A DNA stretch of 64,000 nucleotides from NCBI GenBank assembly GCA_964035575.1, contig OZ037867.1, positions 1,302,001 to 1,366,000 on the forward strand, read 5' to 3'. Of this stretch, positions 10,767-21,310 are shown one piece after another. Every line of letters begins with the position of its first letter. Position 1 is the first letter of the stretch. Source of the DNA: Rhynchopus sp. YZ270_cl-10. Lineage: Eukaryota; Euglenozoa; Diplonemea; Diplonemida; Diplonemidae. The notes below the pieces were generated by a model. That model had not been told where the DNA came from. It made no database searches and worked only from the letters and a program-made list of their open reading frames with translations. Made by a program: the position numbers and the translations under genes.

Positions 10767-12893
10767 ATGAAGTGTCTCGACGCGGTGCTATCGCTGGACG
10801 GGACACTGAGCGCGAAGAGGAAGCAGCAACGCACGCAGTACTTTATCTTTGTCAGTGTGGGTCTGTTTTTATCACTCACATCCTTGCCCATCACGTTGCA
10901 GAAGGCGACATCACAGCCCGCGGGCGTGCTCGCGAGTGGCCTGTCACTACTTGGCATGAGCATTGGCATGTGTGCAGTGCTGTGCAGATTCCACTTGAGC
11001 ACAAGGCTCGTGGTGGGCACGCTGTATTTGATCGCGTCTGCAGCTTTGCTGTGGGATTTGACCGGGCGTACACTCTCCGATCCACAGTGGCCACTCCTCG
11101 TGATTGTGATCGACATGCTGCTGGTAATGCAGGTGCCCACACAGTGCACCTTAGGTCTGGTGTGTTTTATTGTTGCGTGGCTTTTTCTTGTGAGTGTTGA
11201 GGAGGGCTTCAGGTACGGACTGTACGACCTGCCCGGGTTGTCACATCAGGAGGGCGAGTTTGGAAGGCTCGCTTTGGCCAATAAAAGGGTTGCTTGCACA
11301 AAGCTGCCATGTGCAACCTCCTTTCCTCAACCGTCCCTGATTTCATCGATTGCTGTCTTTGCGATGGACTTCATCGTGACACGTGGTTTCGCGCGTGAGG
11401 TGCTGAAGGAGCAGGCATCAATGGAGCAGACGATCGACGCTGTGCAAGAGATTGCGTTGTTGCTTGCAAAGTACGACGTGGAAGGTGTGGCACGGATGCT
11501 TGCGGCACGTGGCTCAGAGCTGCCTGAAGAGATGTACGAGACGCTGCAGACAATGGAGCAGAACCTGCGCCGCTACAAGCCCTACCTCCCTGCTGCGCTG
11601 TTTGAGGAGATGGAAGAGGAGGATGGGATGCAGCAGGATCCTAGGTCTGTGGCACCACCTGGTCTAGCTAGCGGGACGGCAACAATTGTGTTCACAGACA
11701 TACGTGCATCAACATCGATCTGGGAACATGCGCCTGAGGGGATGCGTGCTGGGCTGAAGATCCACAACACTGTGATACGCGAGGTGATGCAGATGTTTCG
11801 TGGGTACGAAGTGAAGACCCTTGGAGATTCCTTCATGGTTGCCTTCACATCAACACAGGATGGGGTGAACTTCGGTCTGCGTGTGCACGAACTCCTGCGT
11901 GAAGCTGTCTGGCCTAATTCATTACTCGAGGATGCATCCATCTGTGCTGAACAGGGACCACTTTGGGGTGGACTGACTGTGCGCATTGGTGTGAACACTG
12001 GCCCTGTGAGTGTGGAGGAGAACGCACTGACGGGACGGACAGACTACTTCGGCCACACAGTGAACGTTGCGTCACGCCTTGAGAGCACATGCAAGCCTGG
12101 TGCTGTGGCTGTGCCTTCTGACCTGTACACATCTGAGTGCATGTCTTGCTCTGCTGTTGTTGGGGATGCGGAAGCACTGGACTTGAAGGGTGTGTCTGGG
12201 ACAACGTTTGTGTGTTGTGTGTGGCCTTTGTCACTTGCGGGTCGCAAGCACAGTCCCCTCAAAGAACCTTCCAAGCTGAAGGGTGCGGACAACCGAGACT
12301 TCGAGCATAGAAAGAGTTTCAGTGCGGCAACCGACTCAGGTTCGTTTGGTTCAGGCGGACACGCCGCGACACTTCCCTGTGACGCAACTGTTGGCACTGT
12401 TCATCTTGCCGTTGGTGACGAGTGTGACCCTTCAGCACTGCACAACCTGAGCCTTGCCCTGACCACCCTCACAGTCGCCCTGGACCAGAACGGTGGGACG
12501 TTGGTGACGCTGCTTGGGAGCCGTGTCTGTGTTGGGTGGAACCTGACCCGCCCAGCACCTGCACACATGGAGAACGCAGTGCGCTTTGCACAACGCCTTT
12601 TGGGGACCGCAGTGTTGTCTGGTGCAGGGCTTGTGACGGGTTCGGTGCAGCACGGGGATGTTGGTGCTAGGAAACAACGCTTTGTGACTGTGATGGGGCA
12701 GACTGTGTACCGGAGCTGGGCGCTGTGCGACACGGCACGGGAGGGGAGGCAATGTTTGTACGAACCTCCGTTAGGGACTGTGCTTCCTGCTGCGTTGAAG
12801 TCTGCACTACAGGCTGAGGGTAAATCACGTGCTGGGTTGTACCAGGTCCTTGCGATGAGAACTCGCTTGTGCGAAGAGACGGCGAAGACATGA
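10767..12893 (+). CDS. Class III adenylyl cyclase, six-TM (paralogue 1)
   Basis: 708 residues. The frame is open further upstream, but that part is made of dispersed repeats; ATG 10767 gives almost the same length as paralogue 2 (709 aa) and aligns the N-termini. Six hydrophobic helices (residues about 25-210) precede a helical linker and a catalytic domain. Metal-binding Asp311 lies in FTDIRAST and Asp354 in LGDSF; Lys350 and Asp426 (TDYFGHTVN) are the adenine-selecting pair; Asn433 and Arg437 fit the transition-state residues. It should therefore make cAMP from ATP as a dimer at a membrane. A second region, about 535-680, keeps the fold pattern (GGTLVTLLG, GLVTGSVQHGDVG, VMGQTV) but lacks the catalytic Asp residues, so it looks like a degenerate cyclase domain. 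Confidence 0.88.
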   Translation: MKCLDAVLSLDGTLSAKRKQQRTQYFIFVSVGLFLSLTSLPITLQKATSQPAGVLASGLSLLGMSIGMCAVLCRFHLSTRLVVGTLYLIASAALLWDLTGRTLSDPQWPLLVIVIDMLLVMQVPTQCTLGLVCFIVAWLFLVSVEEGFRYGLYDLPGLSHQEGEFGRLALANKRVACTKLPCATSFPQPSLISSIAVFAMDFIVTRGFAREVLKEQASMEQTIDAVQEIALLLAKYDVEGVARMLAARGSELPEEMYETLQTMEQNLRRYKPYLPAALFEEMEEEDGMQQDPRSVAPPGLASGTATIVFTDIRASTSIWEHAPEGMRAGLKIHNTVIREVMQMFRGYEVKTLGDSFMVAFTSTQDGVNFGLRVHELLREAVWPNSLLEDASICAEQGPLWGGLTVRIGVNTGPVSVEENALTGRTDYFGHTVNVASRLESTCKPGAVAVPSDLYTSECMSCSAVVGDAEALDLKGVSGTTFVCCVWPLSLAGRKHSPLKEPSKLKGADNRDFEHRKSFSAATDSGSFGSGGHAATLPCDATVGTVHLAVGDECDPSALHNLSLALTTLTVALDQNGGTLVTLLGSRVCVGWNLTRPAPAHMENAVRFAQRLLGTAVLSGAGLVTGSVQHGDVGARKQRFVTVMGQTVYRSWALCDTAREGRQCLYEPPLGTVLPAALKSALQAEGKSRAGLYQVLAMRTRLCEETAKT

Positions 12894-13021
12894 TGTGAGC
12901 TGTGCCAATTTCCATTGTGCCCTTGCACCTCCGTTCTTTGCTCATGACTTGCAAACTGCTTTTCTGTTCTCCTGAATTGAACATTGCACACATCCGCAAC
13001 TCTCTTTTCTCTCATATGAAA

Positions 13022-13070
13022 TCTAATTCCCACACCCACCTCCCTACCTCCCTACCTCCCCACCCCACAG
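13022..13070 (+). promoter_or_regulatory. Predicted spliced-leader acceptor before the coiled-coil gene
   Basis: A long C/T-rich tract ends in CCCCACAG at 13063-13070. The first ATG after it (13074) opens only a 17-codon frame that overlaps the main ATG at 13090, so either leaky scanning or a different acceptor would be needed. Confidence 0.45.
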
Positions 13071-13089
13071 AACATGTCCACACCACACA

Positions 13090-15271
13090 ATGCTTGTCGA
13101 TCACCAAGTCTCCCTGCGACCTGCTAAGGGTAGCCTTGCTGACTCGAGCTTCAGCACGGGTACGACGTTTGAGTCGCAGAGTACGGATGCTGCCCCTGAG
13201 GCACGCACGCAGCCGCAGCACCACCACCACCACCACCTCCACCACCAGCACCACATGACGCCACACCAGCACACCCCGGAACACCACCACCACAGCACCC
13301 CCTCTCTCGGCAGCAGCCCACACGGCTCCTCCACCACCCCACGCCACAACCACAACCGCATGCTCTTCTCCGACTGCATGGACCCAGAGGTCCTCTTTGC
13401 CGACCTCTCCCGCCACCGCGTCCTCGTCGACGAGCTCAACTCCTTCGTCCGCCTCCTCCAAGCGGACCACACCAAGATACGCTCCGAAGCCGAAGAGCTC
13501 CGCGGTGCGCTCCTTACTGCACGGTCCACCGGTTTGCCGAAGGCGGAGATGGGAGCATTTCGCGAGAATCTAACTTTACTACAACACGAACAAGAACGCT
13601 CTGCGTCAGAGGTACTGCGACTTACCGCAGAGAATGCGGCTCTAGGGGCAGAAAATGGACGGTTTCGAGAAGCATTTCAAAGCAAAACTGCGCTTCTCGC
13701 TGCGAGAGCCTCTGCACTACAAAAAAAGGAGCTAGAAGCGGACAGACTTGCTGCAGAAAACGTCTCCCTAGAAGAATCCCTACGGCGCGAAGTGGAGATG
13801 CGGGCCGCTGCCGAGGAGAACAGCCGAGCGCACGCAGCGTCCATCCTCACAACACAAAGCAAAGGAAACGCTGTGGCTGAGGTGGCGGACGACATGACAC
13901 AACGGTGCACACAGCTTGAGGCGGAAATGCGGAATTTATACAACGAAAACGCTGATTTACGGTCACGTCTTGCAGGGTTTACTGAGGCTGCTGTACGACG
14001 CACAACGTTCGACTCATTTGACGCCTACCGAGAGGAAATGGAAGCTGAACACCTCCGCCGAACCAAAGAGCTTGAACACCAAATAGAAGAGTTGGTCGAA
14101 GACCTCCGCCGCTGCCGGGCCACCACCACCACCACCACCGAGCCATCACCCAATGTCTCCGCCATCCTCCCCGATGAGGAAGCGAGCGAAACCTCCGTCT
14201 GGAAAAAGCGTGCCTACGCGACGATCTCCCAATTTCAAAAGAGCGGGCTCTTCCACAACGAAGCCCTCTCGCGGGCGGAAATAGAGGGGGCGTGGGAGGT
14301 CCTAACAGAACGGCTGCACGGCACGCTGCAAAGGGAGCTGGAGGTGTCGGTGCTGCTGACTGGGCATGAGAGGGCGTACAGCGCGTTGGGGACGATAATC
14401 AAACGCAAGCAACGGTTGTACCGTGCGCAAATGCAACAGCAGGTCAAACCACTGCTGGACGACGCATATCGGCAAGGGCACACTGAAGGTGCTAAAGCGC
14501 GGAGAAAGCAGCGCCGGAGGCAGGCAGGGGTAGGGGCAGTGGGGGGCGACGATACACAGCACACCAGGTCCGGCACCACGTCGGACCTGAGTGATGAGAA
14601 CTTCGCGACGCCTGGGTCTGGGGAGAGGCGTAGGGGTGGAGGAGGAGGAGGTGGTGGTGGGGGTGGTCGTGCGTCGTCTCCCTCTGGAGCGGGCACCCCT
14701 CAATTTCCTCAGATGTCGCAGGAGGAGCGGTTGCAACTATTTGAAGTATGTTGGTGTGGCTGAAAGGGGGGGTGCAATTTTTGTGCTATTTTGGGGTCGT
14801 CGGCCACACCATTATGTGGTTTTTTTTTACACTAAAAGGTGGAGTGATGGGCACAAAAAAATATCCCCACACACAACAGGAAGTGATACGAACCTCCCCT
14901 GCTGAGAAGATAGCACCCTTACTGTTGAGTCAAGGGCTCCGGGTATGTGATTGTTTTTTTAAAACCACGAAAATGGATGGATAGGACTGCATGGTTGGGT
15001 ACCCCGGTACAGCCAGTTAGTAGCCAAGTGTTTCAAGTGTGCGACCAGCCTTTTGTCTTCGCGAGGATGCATATACACGCCATCTTTGCTTGTCCAAAAG
15101 GATGTACAGTCGGTCATTGTACCAATGTTCACGAGAGGGTTGTTGTACTTCAAGACACAATTTTTTTTTAGAAACACCTCATCCCAGAGGTTTGATGCAA
15201 ATTCTCTCAATTTCATTTTTTTTTTTTCTTTTCAGGTAACTGCGCTGGCTTCGACAAATGGGTCTGCGTGA
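13090..15271 (+). CDS. Coiled-coil protein with His-rich N-terminus
   Basis: Two exons, 13090-14745 and 15236-15271, joined across a GTATGT...CAG intron of 490 nt at a codon boundary. The joined frame gives 563 residues and ends at TGA 15269-15271. Residues about 38-95 are low-complexity, rich in His, Pro and Thr. Two long heptad-like helical stretches follow (about 95-345). A mixed region ends in a basic patch and a Gly run near 515-530. No catalytic family is recognised; a cytoskeletal, flagellar or scaffold role would fit the composition but is a guess. The start is uncertain because an earlier out-of-frame ATG lies at 13074. The short second exon is supported by phase and splice signals only. 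Confidence 0.7.
14752..14811 (+). mobile_element. Short palindromic element alpha, copy 1
   Basis: 60 bp with inverted ends TGGTGTGGCTGA and its near complement GGCCACACCA; the middle holds TTTTTGTGCTATTTTGGGG. It begins six bases after the GT of the coiled-coil gene's intron. Further copies are at 40236-40302 and, reversed, 45978-46043. No clear target duplication. Confidence 0.7.
14968..15165 (+). repeat. Intronic mosaic of modules A, B and C
   Basis: Inside the coiled-coil gene's intron, a module A start (14968-15005) runs into module B (about 15021-15110, nearly identical to 29542-29632) and then a module C-like tail (about 15126-15155, TTCACGAGAGGGTTGTTGTA). The three parts occur apart or in other orders elsewhere. 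Confidence 0.65.
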
Positions 15272-15997
15272 ATTGGGGGTGTATGAACTGGGAAGCCAGA
15301 GCCTTATGATTGGGATTCACGCACAACTAACCGTTTCGGCGATTTTGGCAAAAGAACGAAATTGACAAATGCACCGACGGCATCCAACTTACCGGCACGT
15401 TGCAGGCAAGCCAGACTTTCAATTGAATTTGTGGAAGAAAAATATGTCTCGCATTTTTTTTAGAAGTTTTCTTTTATTTTTTCTTTTGGGGTATTTGACC
15501 CCTCCCTGCTGAAGCGCTATTGAGTGCTCTTTTCCAGTCGATTTTAGTTTTTGTTTTTTTTTTGTACGGAAAGTCGTTCTCATATCCGAAGTTGATTTTT
15601 TTAGTCGTGTGTATCTTAGGCTATCTTTCCTTTTCTCTCCTTTTTATTTTTCAATTGCGCAGCGACATTTGGGTAGGGGGGTGGGGGACGCACGAAGACC
15701 GAAGTCGGTATGCAACACAACTCGCATAGCGAGTCATTTTCTTTTCCAGTTTCAAAAAAAAAAACGCTCTTTTTTTCCCCCCACAACACCCCTCTTCTCT
15801 CCCTCCCCCCCACACGATCTCCCCTCCCATCAGCGAGCGTTCCACACAATCTCACAAATCTCAACCTTGAACTTCTCGCATTTCAAAAAAAAAAATCTTC
15901 AAAAAAAAATGCCTTCTGCATTGCACTAGCCACCCTTTTCTCTCTCTCTCCTCCCTCCCTCTCCCCGCTCCCTCTCCCCTCTCCTCCCTCTTCACTA
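15272..15997. other. Spacer before PIG-C with extended pyrimidine tracts
   Basis: 3' flank of the coiled-coil gene, then T-rich sequence and two strong C/T tracts (about 15770-15832 and 15937-15994). One ends in CATCAG at 15833 and is a good candidate trans-splice acceptor; CACTAG near 15929 is another. No gene seen. Confidence 0.5.
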
Positions 15998-16978
15998 ATG
16001 GGACACAGAAAACATGCTAAACAACCCAAAAACGTTGCGAAGACGGAGATAAGACACGACACACCAAATGGAATCACAAGGGGACATGACCACCCTGAAC
16101 ACCACCCTTCGACACCACTGCCACCACCTACTCAAGGCCGTCGTCTCTGGGACGCAACTCACGACGACTCTCATGTAGACCACACAACCTTCCTCCGCGA
16201 GCTCAAGACGAACACCGAACACAAGGTAGGCGGGTACTGGGCCCTCGTTGCAGACACGACGGCGATCACACAGCAATGCGCGTTGGTGGTGCTGTACGTT
16301 CTCCTCTTCTTCGAGGTGCTTTATGGGCGGTGCGCCAGCACCACGGTGCTTGCGTGCAGCGCTGTGCTCTTTGTGGCGCTGATCTCGCTGCCCCGCTATG
16401 GTGACGTTCTGTGTGTCGCAGAGTCGGCAAGCACGGTGTTGGTTCTGTTCTTTGTGTCTCCGGTGTTGATGTCCTTGACGCAGCCGTGGTCGGATGATAC
16501 CTTGACAGCGTTGTGTTGTGTGGTGCTTCTTGTGCACGTTGTGACGTCGGATTACAGTGCAGGAGGTGAGATGAGGGATGCCCCGGTGTCTGCGAGCGCG
16601 TCTTCGTTTGCATCGATTTTGCTTGCCTCGCGGTTGGAGAAGGATGTGGACGCCTTTGCGGTTATCATGACCAGTGTCGTTGTGTTCAGTGTCTCGCAGG
16701 GTCCACGCCGCGCGCTTCGTGTCTCATCACCCAAAGGACACATCCTCCTGACTGCTGCCATGTCAACTGCCGCAAGCCTCTGGCTCCTCGACACGGCGCC
16801 TCCCATAGGTGTCTGCTACATCTCAGTCGTGGTCGTGTTCACCTTCGTGGTGCCCCTCTGGTACCGCCACGCACAAATGCGATTAAAACTTCAAATCAGT
16901 GGACCATGGGACGAAGCACGCCCAACAAATTCGGCAGCTGCAGAAGAGTGGGCGACAGCGGGGCTTATGGGGGCATGA
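15998..16978 (+). CDS. GPI-GlcNAc transferase subunit C (PIG-C/GPI2)
   Basis: 326 residues, slightly longer than typical PIG-C proteins (about 280-300). Family hallmarks appear in order: LWDATHDDSHVDHTTFLREL near the start of the conserved part, SPVLMSLTQPWSDDT in the middle, SILLASRL, and a C-terminal QISGPWDEA after a run of hydrophobic helices. PIG-C is a multi-pass ER protein of the complex that moves GlcNAc from UDP-GlcNAc to phosphatidylinositol, the first step of GPI-anchor synthesis. The first 55 residues are hydrophilic, His/Pro-rich and not part of the usual family. The ATG follows a very strong C/T tract. No intron. The two flanking genes are unrelated in function. Confidence 0.9.
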   Translation: MGHRKHAKQPKNVAKTEIRHDTPNGITRGHDHPEHHPSTPLPPPTQGRRLWDATHDDSHVDHTTFLRELKTNTEHKVGGYWALVADTTAITQQCALVVLYVLLFFEVLYGRCASTTVLACSAVLFVALISLPRYGDVLCVAESASTVLVLFFVSPVLMSLTQPWSDDTLTALCCVVLLVHVVTSDYSAGGEMRDAPVSASASSFASILLASRLEKDVDAFAVIMTSVVVFSVSQGPRRALRVSSPKGHILLTAAMSTAASLWLLDTAPPIGVCYISVVVVFTFVVPLWYRHAQMRLKLQISGPWDEARPTNSAAAEEWATAGLMGA

Positions 16979-17332
16979 AGTGGAGGGGGAGGGGTCCGGG
17001 TATCAAACGATGTTCTTTTTTTTGTAAAGGGGTGCATATTCGTTGACCCCCGAGACTATTACACGGATTTTCAATCTCGAGAGACTAAAAAAATAAAGTT
17101 GTGTTTTCCCCCCTCTCTCCTCTCCGCTCATTTGGATGTACGCTTTTTGTAGTAGGAATACACTTCCTGTGCGTGGCGTTTTCTGTGTTGTTCTCGAGTA
17201 TTTTCGCACTTTTTTCAATTTGTTCAAAAGTGAAGATGTGTATATTTCCTACCCTTCTCTCTTTTTTGTAACCACACCACCGCACCCCACCCTATCCTAC
17301 CCTTAGCTCTTGCCAACGGTGCTACACGCACA
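16979..17332 (+). promoter_or_regulatory. Spacer with predicted spliced-leader acceptor for cyclase 2
   Basis: The 3' flank of PIG-C is followed by a C/T- and A/C-rich tract ending in CTACCCTTAG (AG at 17305-17306), 26 nt before ATG 17333. No gene or repeat is seen in the remainder. Confidence 0.5.
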
Positions 17333-19462
17333 ATGGGATGGCCGGCGGTCTTCGAGCGTGGCTTCTCGATGGACAACACAGCAAGCCCTGCTGTGCGCCG
17401 CATGCGTGTTGTGTACTGCACTGTGAACCTGATCATTCCGTTTGTGGGTGCACTCACGACTGTGACGACATTGGACACCATGATGACAGTGGAGATGGTC
17501 TGGTCGCGCATCGTTATGTCCTTGAGCTGTCTTGCGGTCGCCATATGGGTGCTCTGCCGACGCCACCTCAGCGAGCGCATCATTGTGGCACACCTGTACT
17601 GCGTGGGCGGCTTCATCCTCCTCTTTGACCTGCAAACGCGTGTGTTCCAAATCCACTCGTGGCCACTTCTTGTCATTATTGCTGACGTGCTGCTGGTGAT
17701 GCGTATCGACCAACGCTACACGATCGGGTTTGTCACGTTCGCTGTGTTCTGTCTGGCAGTCTTCTCTGCAGAGTCGGTACTCCGCTTTGGGCTGTTCGAC
17801 GTGCCAGGGACGGCGCCGTATGAGGACAGGACAAAGTTCTTCCTCCGTGCCCTGGAGTGTGAGCGCCCCCCCTGCAGCACACCCATGGAGGAGGAGGCAA
17901 CGCTGCTCTTCGTGGGCCTCGTCGTCTTCGTGTGTGACTTCATCGCAACACGTGGCTTCGCAAACCAAGTCCTCTCGGAGCAGGCTGCCATGGAGCACAC
18001 CATCAGTGTGGTGCAAGACGTCGCCTCGCTCCTCGCAAAGTACGACGTCGAAGGTGTGGCGCGCCTGCTCGCTGCACACGAGGCGCACCTCCCCAGCCGC
18101 ATGCACGTGACGCTGCAGACCATGGAGCAGAACCTGCGGATGTACCGTCCCTACCTCCCCGCTGCGCTCTTCGAGGTGTCCGAGGATACGACCCGCAGCA
18201 GTGTTGTTGTTGCGCCGCCTGGTGTTGCGAGCGAGACGGCGACGCTGGTGTTCACAGACATCCGTGCGTCGACGTCGATCTGGGAGGGTGCGCCTGAGGG
18301 GATGCGTGCGGGGCTGAAGATCCACAACACTGTGATGCGGGATGTGATGCAGGCCTTTGGCGGGTACGAGGTGAAGACGATTGGCGACGCGTTTATGATT
18401 GCGTTTGCGTCGACGGAGGACGGGGTGATGTTTGGGCTGCGCGTGCAGGAGGAGCTGCTTGCTGCGGACTGGCCTTTGTCGCTTCTGGAGGATGCACCCA
18501 TCTGCGCACCACAGGCCTCGCTTTGGGGTGGCCTCACCGTACGCATTGGTGTCAACACTGGCCCTGTCGCTGTCGAGCTGAACGCACTCACTGGACGCAC
18601 CGACTACTTTGGCCACACTGTCAATGTGGCAGCACGCCTTGAGAGCAACTGCATACCTGGCGCTGTTGCGGTACGGTCAGACTTATGGTCTGAGTGCAGC
18701 TTTAAGCGCAGTGCTTCCACTGTGAGCGGGCAGCCGATGTCACTTGAGCTCAAGGGTGTGTCTGAGAAGGTGCTTGTGAACTGCCTGTGGCCTGCGTCCC
18801 TGGGAGGGCGCCAGCACTGCGCGCTGCGTGAGTCTGCCGACGTCAACCCACTGACAGGCGACTCAGAATCCGCGCACGACACTGTATCGCTCACACGGTT
18901 CCCCACACTGCGCCCTGCGGCGCAGTTTGCTGCGACTGTGGGCGTCGTGGACGTAGCTGTGGGCGACGAGGGGAGCAGTGTCGTGCTGCAGAGCATGAGC
19001 GCAGGGCTGTCCTCCCTCACGGTTGCGCTGGACCAGAGTGGTGGGGTGTTGGTCACCTTGTTGGGGAGCTGTGTGTGTGTCGGGTGGAACCTCACACGCC
19101 CGACACCATCCCATATGGAGTGTGCGATACACTTTGCACAGCGCGTACAGGAGACGTCTGCCACAAATGGGACGGGGCTTGCAAGCGGCAAGGTGCAACA
19201 TGGGGATGTGGGTGCACGCACGCAACGCTTCGTGACTGTGATGGGCTCAGTGGTGCGGCGCAGCTGGGCCCTCTGCGAGCAGGCCGTGCAGGACCGTGTC
19301 CCCTGCCTCTACGAACCGCCAGAAGGCACCGCCCTGCCCTCCTCACTGGAGCACGCCCTCACTGCGACGTCACGCCGTGGTGTCTACATGGTCCACCCAG
19401 AGCGCAGTGTTGTGCAGGAGTTCACACCTACAGAAAAACCCCTTCAAGAGGAAAGTATTTGA
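17333..19462 (+). CDS. Class III adenylyl cyclase, six-TM (paralogue 2)
   Basis: 709 residues, intronless, clearly paralogous to the gene at 10767 across its whole length. Six membrane helices fill about residues 25-215. The catalytic domain has Asp309 (FTDIRAST) and Asp352 (IGDAF) for metal, Lys348 and Asp424 (TDYFGHTVN) for adenine, and Asn431 and Arg435 for catalysis. The same degenerate second cyclase-like domain follows (GGVLVTLLGSCVCVGWN, GLASGKVQHGDVG). The two paralogues are separated by the coiled-coil and PIG-C genes, so this is not a simple tandem pair now. The helical linker with KYDVEGVARLLAAH and YRPYLPAALFE is nearly identical in both copies and probably passes a membrane or dimerisation signal to the catalytic part. 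Confidence 0.9.
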   Translation: MGWPAVFERGFSMDNTASPAVRRMRVVYCTVNLIIPFVGALTTVTTLDTMMTVEMVWSRIVMSLSCLAVAIWVLCRRHLSERIIVAHLYCVGGFILLFDLQTRVFQIHSWPLLVIIADVLLVMRIDQRYTIGFVTFAVFCLAVFSAESVLRFGLFDVPGTAPYEDRTKFFLRALECERPPCSTPMEEEATLLFVGLVVFVCDFIATRGFANQVLSEQAAMEHTISVVQDVASLLAKYDVEGVARLLAAHEAHLPSRMHVTLQTMEQNLRMYRPYLPAALFEVSEDTTRSSVVVAPPGVASETATLVFTDIRASTSIWEGAPEGMRAGLKIHNTVMRDVMQAFGGYEVKTIGDAFMIAFASTEDGVMFGLRVQEELLAADWPLSLLEDAPICAPQASLWGGLTVRIGVNTGPVAVELNALTGRTDYFGHTVNVAARLESNCIPGAVAVRSDLWSECSFKRSASTVSGQPMSLELKGVSEKVLVNCLWPASLGGRQHCALRESADVNPLTGDSESAHDTVSLTRFPTLRPAAQFAATVGVVDVAVGDEGSSVVLQSMSAGLSSLTVALDQSGGVLVTLLGSCVCVGWNLTRPTPSHMECAIHFAQRVQETSATNGTGLASGKVQHGDVGARTQRFVTVMGSVVRRSWALCEQAVQDRVPCLYEPPEGTALPSSLEHALTATSRRGVYMVHPERSVVQEFTPTEKPLQEESI

Positions 19463-19766
19463 AAGGGGAAAATGGGGGGGTTCTTAGGCTCATGTTGTCA
19501 AATTTTCTTTTTACATTTGTCAATGTTTTACCCCCCCTTTTTTTTTTGTGCGTACGTCCTTAGGTACGGTGAGTTCCTTCTTTGCCATTTTTTTCTCGGA
19601 TGGCTAAAGTGCCGAGATATTAGGGTTAGACTCCATGAGACAAAGAGTGTCAAAATGTCCTGCTTTGGTAAATGCGCTGATTTAGTCTCAAGTAACAACA
19701 GTTCATTGCAACTGGCGTGAACAAACGCATTTCATTGAATACCCTTTGCAGAAGGGATGCTCCCGC

Positions 19767-19896
19767 ATAATGGTGGCAGTATTGTGGTGGGGAGCCCATT
19801 GGAATACGCAAAATACATACAATACACTATTGTGATGCATTTTGATGTATTTTGCGTATTCCAATGGGCTCCCATCACAATACTGCCACCATTATA
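19767..19896. mobile_element. 130-bp hairpin element with CCCGC duplication
   Basis: Arms of about 50 bp (ATAATGGTGGCAGTATTGTG... and its complement) fold into a nearly perfect hairpin around a short AT-rich loop. CCCGC stands directly on both sides (19762-19766 and 19897-19901), which looks like a 5-bp target duplication. Confidence 0.7.
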
Positions 19897-20688
19897 CCCG
19901 CACAGCTCTTGCTGGCAGATGACCACCTCCTCTCTCTCTATTTTTTTTTTGACATCTGCCCCACCTTCTGCATGTGGAGTAAGAAATAGTGGTTTTAAAG
20001 TGATGTGCTCACTGTAGTGCCCTATGAGGTCAACGACATCATTGTTTGGTTGAAAGAGAAAAAAAAATATTGCAGGCAGTTTGGGCTGGAACTGCTCTAT
20101 TTTCCTCCTGGAGTGTGGGTTGCTTGCTGTTCATTTATTAAATTTACAGCCCAGCAGTGTTCAAACAAATCCTAATCTTTTTTTAACAGCGAACGAGGGT
20201 GTGGGTTCAATCTTTCATGCCAAACAATTTTTGTTATGTCTTCTTTGGATGTGTGTGTGTGAAAGCAGGTGGTGAGTGGTTCCAAAAAAAGTGAATCATT
20301 GCCCAATTGTGTGCTCTTATCAGGTCTTTCTTCTCTCTCTTCTTTCATCATCATTTGGACACAACTCGTCAGAGTGCTATTGTCCACAGATGGACCATAT
20401 ATTGGCGTGGGGTTTGATTTAGCGATTCCTCGTCTTCAATTTGACACTTTTTTTGTTTTTTTTGTTTTTATGAATGCAAAATTTTAAAGCAAAAAAAGAG
20501 AGTTTTTTGAACAGAAGAAAATTTACCTGTTCTTCTCCTCCTCCCGCCACTCTTTTGCTTCTTGTTCCCTTTGCTCTGAAGCAAAAAAAAAATATTATAT
20601 GTTCAGTTCCCTTCATTTGTACTCAGGTAGCTGCGTGCCTAAAAGGCATTGTGTGCTAAAATATCATTTTGTAAAGTGTATTCTTTCT

Positions 20689-20757
20689 TGGTGTTACCGA
20701 ACACCTGTCGAGGACATGTCAAGGACCCTGTCAATATGGGCCCTTTCGGGAACACCA
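20689..20757. mobile_element. TIR family G, short copy (69 bp)
   Basis: The ends are TGGTGTTACCGAA and TTCGGGAACACCA; the middle carries GGACATGTCAAGGACC and CTGTCAATATGGGCCC. Perfect 5-bp flanking duplication TTTCT at 20684-20688 and 20758-20762. Confidence 0.8.
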
Positions 20758-21193
20758 TTTCTGCTTTCAATTTGAAAAATAATTTTTTTTGTAAATTTGC
20801 TTTTTTTTGATACATCTAACCTTTAACATAGTTTCCAACCGCGAGAGCCCGCAGCACACCCTTTTTCTTCTTCTTGCGGCACCCCCGCCGAGAGAAGAAA
20901 CGTGCTCAGCCTGCACATCAGCACTTCGAGCATAGCAATCCGCAGCATGCAGAAACCCCGAGGTGCAACAGCTGCATTGGCGAGCATCACATTTTTTTTT
21001 TTTTTTTTTGTTTTTGTTTTGTAAAAATAGTATTTTCCTTAGGTTCGTGGTAGCGGCTGCCCACTACACTACTTAGGAATTTCCGCGACAACAGAAACAA
21101 TAAAAAAGGTGCACTTTTTTTTTTTTGGCCCCGCGCGGTTGGACACTATGGACTAAAAAGCAGTTTAAGAAGAAGAAGAACAGTGAACAGAGT

Positions 21194-21310
21194 TTACTGA
21201 GGGGGGCGAAATAGGAGATACCATATTCTCTTATTCACTTTGAAGTGGCATTTTACGAACAAAGTGAATAAGAGAATATGGGTATCTCTTACTCGCACCC
21301 CCCTCAGTAA
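21194..21310. mobile_element. 117-bp palindromic element
   Basis: Arms of about 50 bp begin TTACTGAGGGGGG and end CCCCCCTCAGTAA, with GAGATACC and ATATTCTCTTATTCAC inside. No clear target duplication. A fragment of the same family (GAGATACCACATCTC) lies at 49869-49891. Confidence 0.65.

Noticed and set aside
14746-15235. Alpha element as the creator of this intron (introner)
   Set aside because: The element covers only 60 of 490 nt, and no duplication spans both splice sites.
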